DNA of 64,000 bases from Begonia masoniana. Its lineage: Eukaryota > Streptophyta > Magnoliopsida > Cucurbitales > Begoniaceae. Positions 62,101-64,000 of this stretch are shown here, piece after piece (positions within the stretch are counted from its first letter, which is position 1; each line of letters opens with the position of its first letter). The stretch is from assembly GCA_022432975.1 (NCBI GenBank), contig CM039509.1, positions 22,165,432 to 22,229,431 of the forward strand, written 5' to 3'. Below the pieces are notes generated by a model. That model searched no databases. It saw only the letters and a list, made by a program, of their open reading frames with translations, and had not been told where the DNA came from. The position numbers and the translations under genes are program-made.

Positions 62101-63651
62101 TGATGTATGTTGATGGTTCAATGAGGTTAATATGTATGGTTTGTGATGTTTAGGTTGTCATTCTAAGCGTTAAGATTAGATAAATATAAGTTCGCTAAGG
62201 ACGCGAGGTAAGTTCTCGTGACTTACTGTGGCCGATTGGCCTACACCGTACTTCGATGTAGCGTCGAGGATCTCAATGGATTGGTTGTTTTAAATTGTTT
62301 GTTTTAAATGCTTTGGCGTCGGGTAGATAGGTTTATAGTTGTTTTAGTTATTTATTTCGGTCTCGCTGGTATGCCATGATGGTTGTTACTTTATGTCATG
62401 TCTGGTCATGAATCTACGTGTTTTACATGTCAGAAAACGAATTTCCGCCGAAGTTTAAAGATAAAGCCAAAGAAAGAATGACCCTTCGTATATAGGTTAA
62501 TGGCCCATCGGAATACAGTTTATAGCAAAGCAAAGCAAAGCAAAGCAAAGCAAAGCAAAGCAAAGCAAAGCAAAGTAAAGTAAAGTAAAGAAAACAATGC
62601 ATGATTTATAGATTCATATGCACAGCACGCATTTGCATTTACTAGAGCTTACTGAGATTTTTATCTCATAGATGTCTGTATGGTGTAGGTGACGTAAACC
62701 CAGGTGAGGACGACGTTCCACCTTCTGATGTTTGAGGCGGTGATGGATGATGGCCCGTGGGAGTGCGTTGGGCAGTCGAGGCGCGTTTTGACCCGTGGGG
62801 GAAGTATTTTGGGATTTTGTGATGTTTGGGCTGATGTCAATTTGTATAGAACATATTAGGATGCTTGGTCTGGTAGTTGATAGGTTTACTTTGACGTTTC
62901 AAATGTTTTGGTAATCGTATTTAAACGTTTTGTTAAGTATTTTATTTAAATGTTATAGAAAATGTGTTAAATGGTTGTAGGGTTGGTTACGGATATGCTC
63001 GGTTCTTAGAGCTATCCACGCGGTTGGATTTCGCAAAGTCCGCTGCAAATGGATTGAGTTTAGAATACGTATTAGTTAAGTTTAAATGATAAATTGATGG
63101 TGATTAGTGGTGGAAGTGGAAAATGCTAAAAGTGGCAGGATGATGTTCTGCTCTCTGGCATTTCCAGAGAGCACTTGTAAAAATAGAGAGAAATGAAGTA
63201 GGAGATCGCTCTCTGGAATCTCGGATTCCAGAGAGTGGGAGAGGAGAAAATGGTCGCTGCAAAGTGCAGCGACCAGTCGCTGCAATATGCAGCGACTGGG
63301 CGCTGCACATTGCAGCGCCTGATCGCTGCAACGGGCGCTGCACATTGCAGCGCCTAGGCGCTCAGTCGCCGCACCTGCTTCCCTCCGTTTTTCCGGTTTC
63401 GCCCTTCCGCGATTTGTTTACTGTTTTAAATGATTTTAATTGTTTTAAATAGTTTACTTTATTTACTTTTAATTGTTTTAAATTGTTTTAAAAGCTTCGA
63501 AAGTTAGATTTAATTTCTGATTTCGGTTTAGGTTTAGTTTACAGTTTAATTAAGTTTGTTTAAAATGATAAGTTAAAGATATGAGTATAAAGTGTAAAAT
63601 AAAAATGAAAAATTTATACGGGTAAATGGGTACAGTTTTGGGGGTGTTACA
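62101..63651 (+). repeat. E/G chimeric tandem duplicate (1551 bp)
   Basis: 62101 to about 62247 is LTR-G intron 1, exon 2 and hairpin; from the hairpin to 63651 it is the 3' portion of LTR-E, ending GGGGGTGTTACA. The LTR-G piece then starts again at 63652 with TGATGTATGTTGATGG. The switch from G to E is within TGGCCGATTGGCCTACACC, which both LTRs share (60673-60691 in E, 63782-63800 in G). This is what one unequal crossover at that motif would make. About 62290-62510 has many small indels. Confidence 0.88.
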
Positions 63652-64000
63652 TGATGTATGTTGATGGTTCAATGATGTTAATATGTATGTTTGTGATGTT
63701 TAGGTTTTCAAGTTCTACGGTTAAGATTACAGATAAAGATAAGTTCGCTAAGGACGCGAGGTAAGTTCTCGTGACTTACTGTGGCCGATTGGCCTACACC
63801 ATAAGCCGAGTTTGTTGTTGAGGATACGTTGGTGTTTAATTGTTTATGTTGGTCATTGTTTCGTCTAATTGTTTCGGTTGGGTAGTTTAGGTTCGGTTGT
63901 TTTTATAGGTTGAGTGTTTTGATTGTTTGATGGTATTTGTCGTGTTTTGATGGTATTCGTAGCATTTTAATGGTATGCTCATTTTGTATGTTTATATTGA
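63652..64000 (+). mobile_element. LTR-G continuation to window edge
   Basis: The clean copy of LTR-G intron 1 end, exon 2 (63704-63760), donor CGAG|GTAAGTTC and hairpin GGCC-GATT-GGCC (63783-63794). It continues into G-specific intron 2 (ATAAGCCGAGTTTG). The LTR end is outside the window. Confidence 0.87.

Larger units (their letters stand above)
53224..63760 (+). other. Candidate LTR small ORF in LTR-G, exons 1 and 2 (split by element E)
   Basis: Exon 1 at 53224-53308 has ATG and reads MVISFLANSPLSPAKKN... to FLLRRG, with donor TAGAG|GTAAGG, phase 1. Exon 2 at 63704-63760 (57 nt, acceptor GTTTAG|GTT, donor CGAG|GTAAGT) reads FQVLRLRLQIKISSLRTRG in the same phase. Exon 3 lies beyond the window. 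An alternative copy of exon 2 at about 62154-62208 has a stop and lies in the duplicated, lower-quality stretch. Confidence 0.4.

Overview
The window is repeat-dense flowering-plant DNA, probably pericentromeric. I found no host gene, tRNA or rRNA. It holds nested Ty3/gypsy chromovirus LTR retrotransposons (Tekay-like and Reina-like), a broken hAT transposase gene and a ~163-bp satellite with a higher-order repeat. The species cannot be named from this sequence. Letters below are working labels. Nearly every LTR starts TGTAACACCC or TGTAACGCCC and ends in TTACA or CACA. Twelve insertions can be bounded by 5-bp target-site duplications (TSDs), ten exact and two with one mismatch.

Layout. 1-1229: LTR-A (minus), cut by the window edge. 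1230-2357: 3' half of a hAT transposase (minus). 2358-25291: block inserted in the hAT, made of solo LTR-H carrying (i) Reina element I, 2442-10826 (minus), itself split by solo LTR-D at 6094-8221; (ii) Tekay-like element C, 12058-20957; (iii) solo LTR-K, 20971-23618 (minus). LTR-H also carries a perfect (TG)257 tract. 25292-25936: 5' half of the hAT; its reading frame joins the other half once the block and one TSD are removed. 25937-31485: solo LTR-A (minus) with solo LTR-B inside. 31516-34697: satellite. 34698-44954: solo LTR-L inserted in satellite, holding solo LTR-D2 and solo LTR-B2 (the latter holding solo LTR-D3). 44955-45855: satellite, then LTR-F. 40142-46467 is repeated in tandem at 46468-52704. 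52861 onward: LTR-G, holding gag-only element E (54182-62100). A 1.55-kb E/G chimera follows, made by unequal crossing-over, and LTR-G continues to the window end.

The most interesting signal lies inside the LTRs. About a dozen LTRs from divergent families share one architecture: a C/T-rich exon 1 ending at a GT donor; a short exon 2 of 45, 48, 57 or 60 nt ending at AG|GTAAGT; a small GGCC/GGCC or GCC-UUCG-GGC hairpin 12-25 nt inside the second intron; a TACTTAG/TACTAAG branch-site-like box; and an acceptor TGTAG|GT opening exon 3. In one phase (phase 1 at both junctions) exons 2 and 3 are open and end in an acidic tail about 14 residues after the junction glycine. I propose a spliced LTR-resident small ORF with a packaging-signal-like hairpin kept only in unspliced RNA. 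Splicing and translation are inference; the motifs, phases and stops are visible in the sequence.

No element looks autonomous. I has lost most of its integrase, C most of gag, E all of pol, and the rest are solo LTRs. Parts of 42.6-48.7 kb and 62.3-62.5 kb carry many small indels relative to their clean duplicates, so consensus quality there is suspect.
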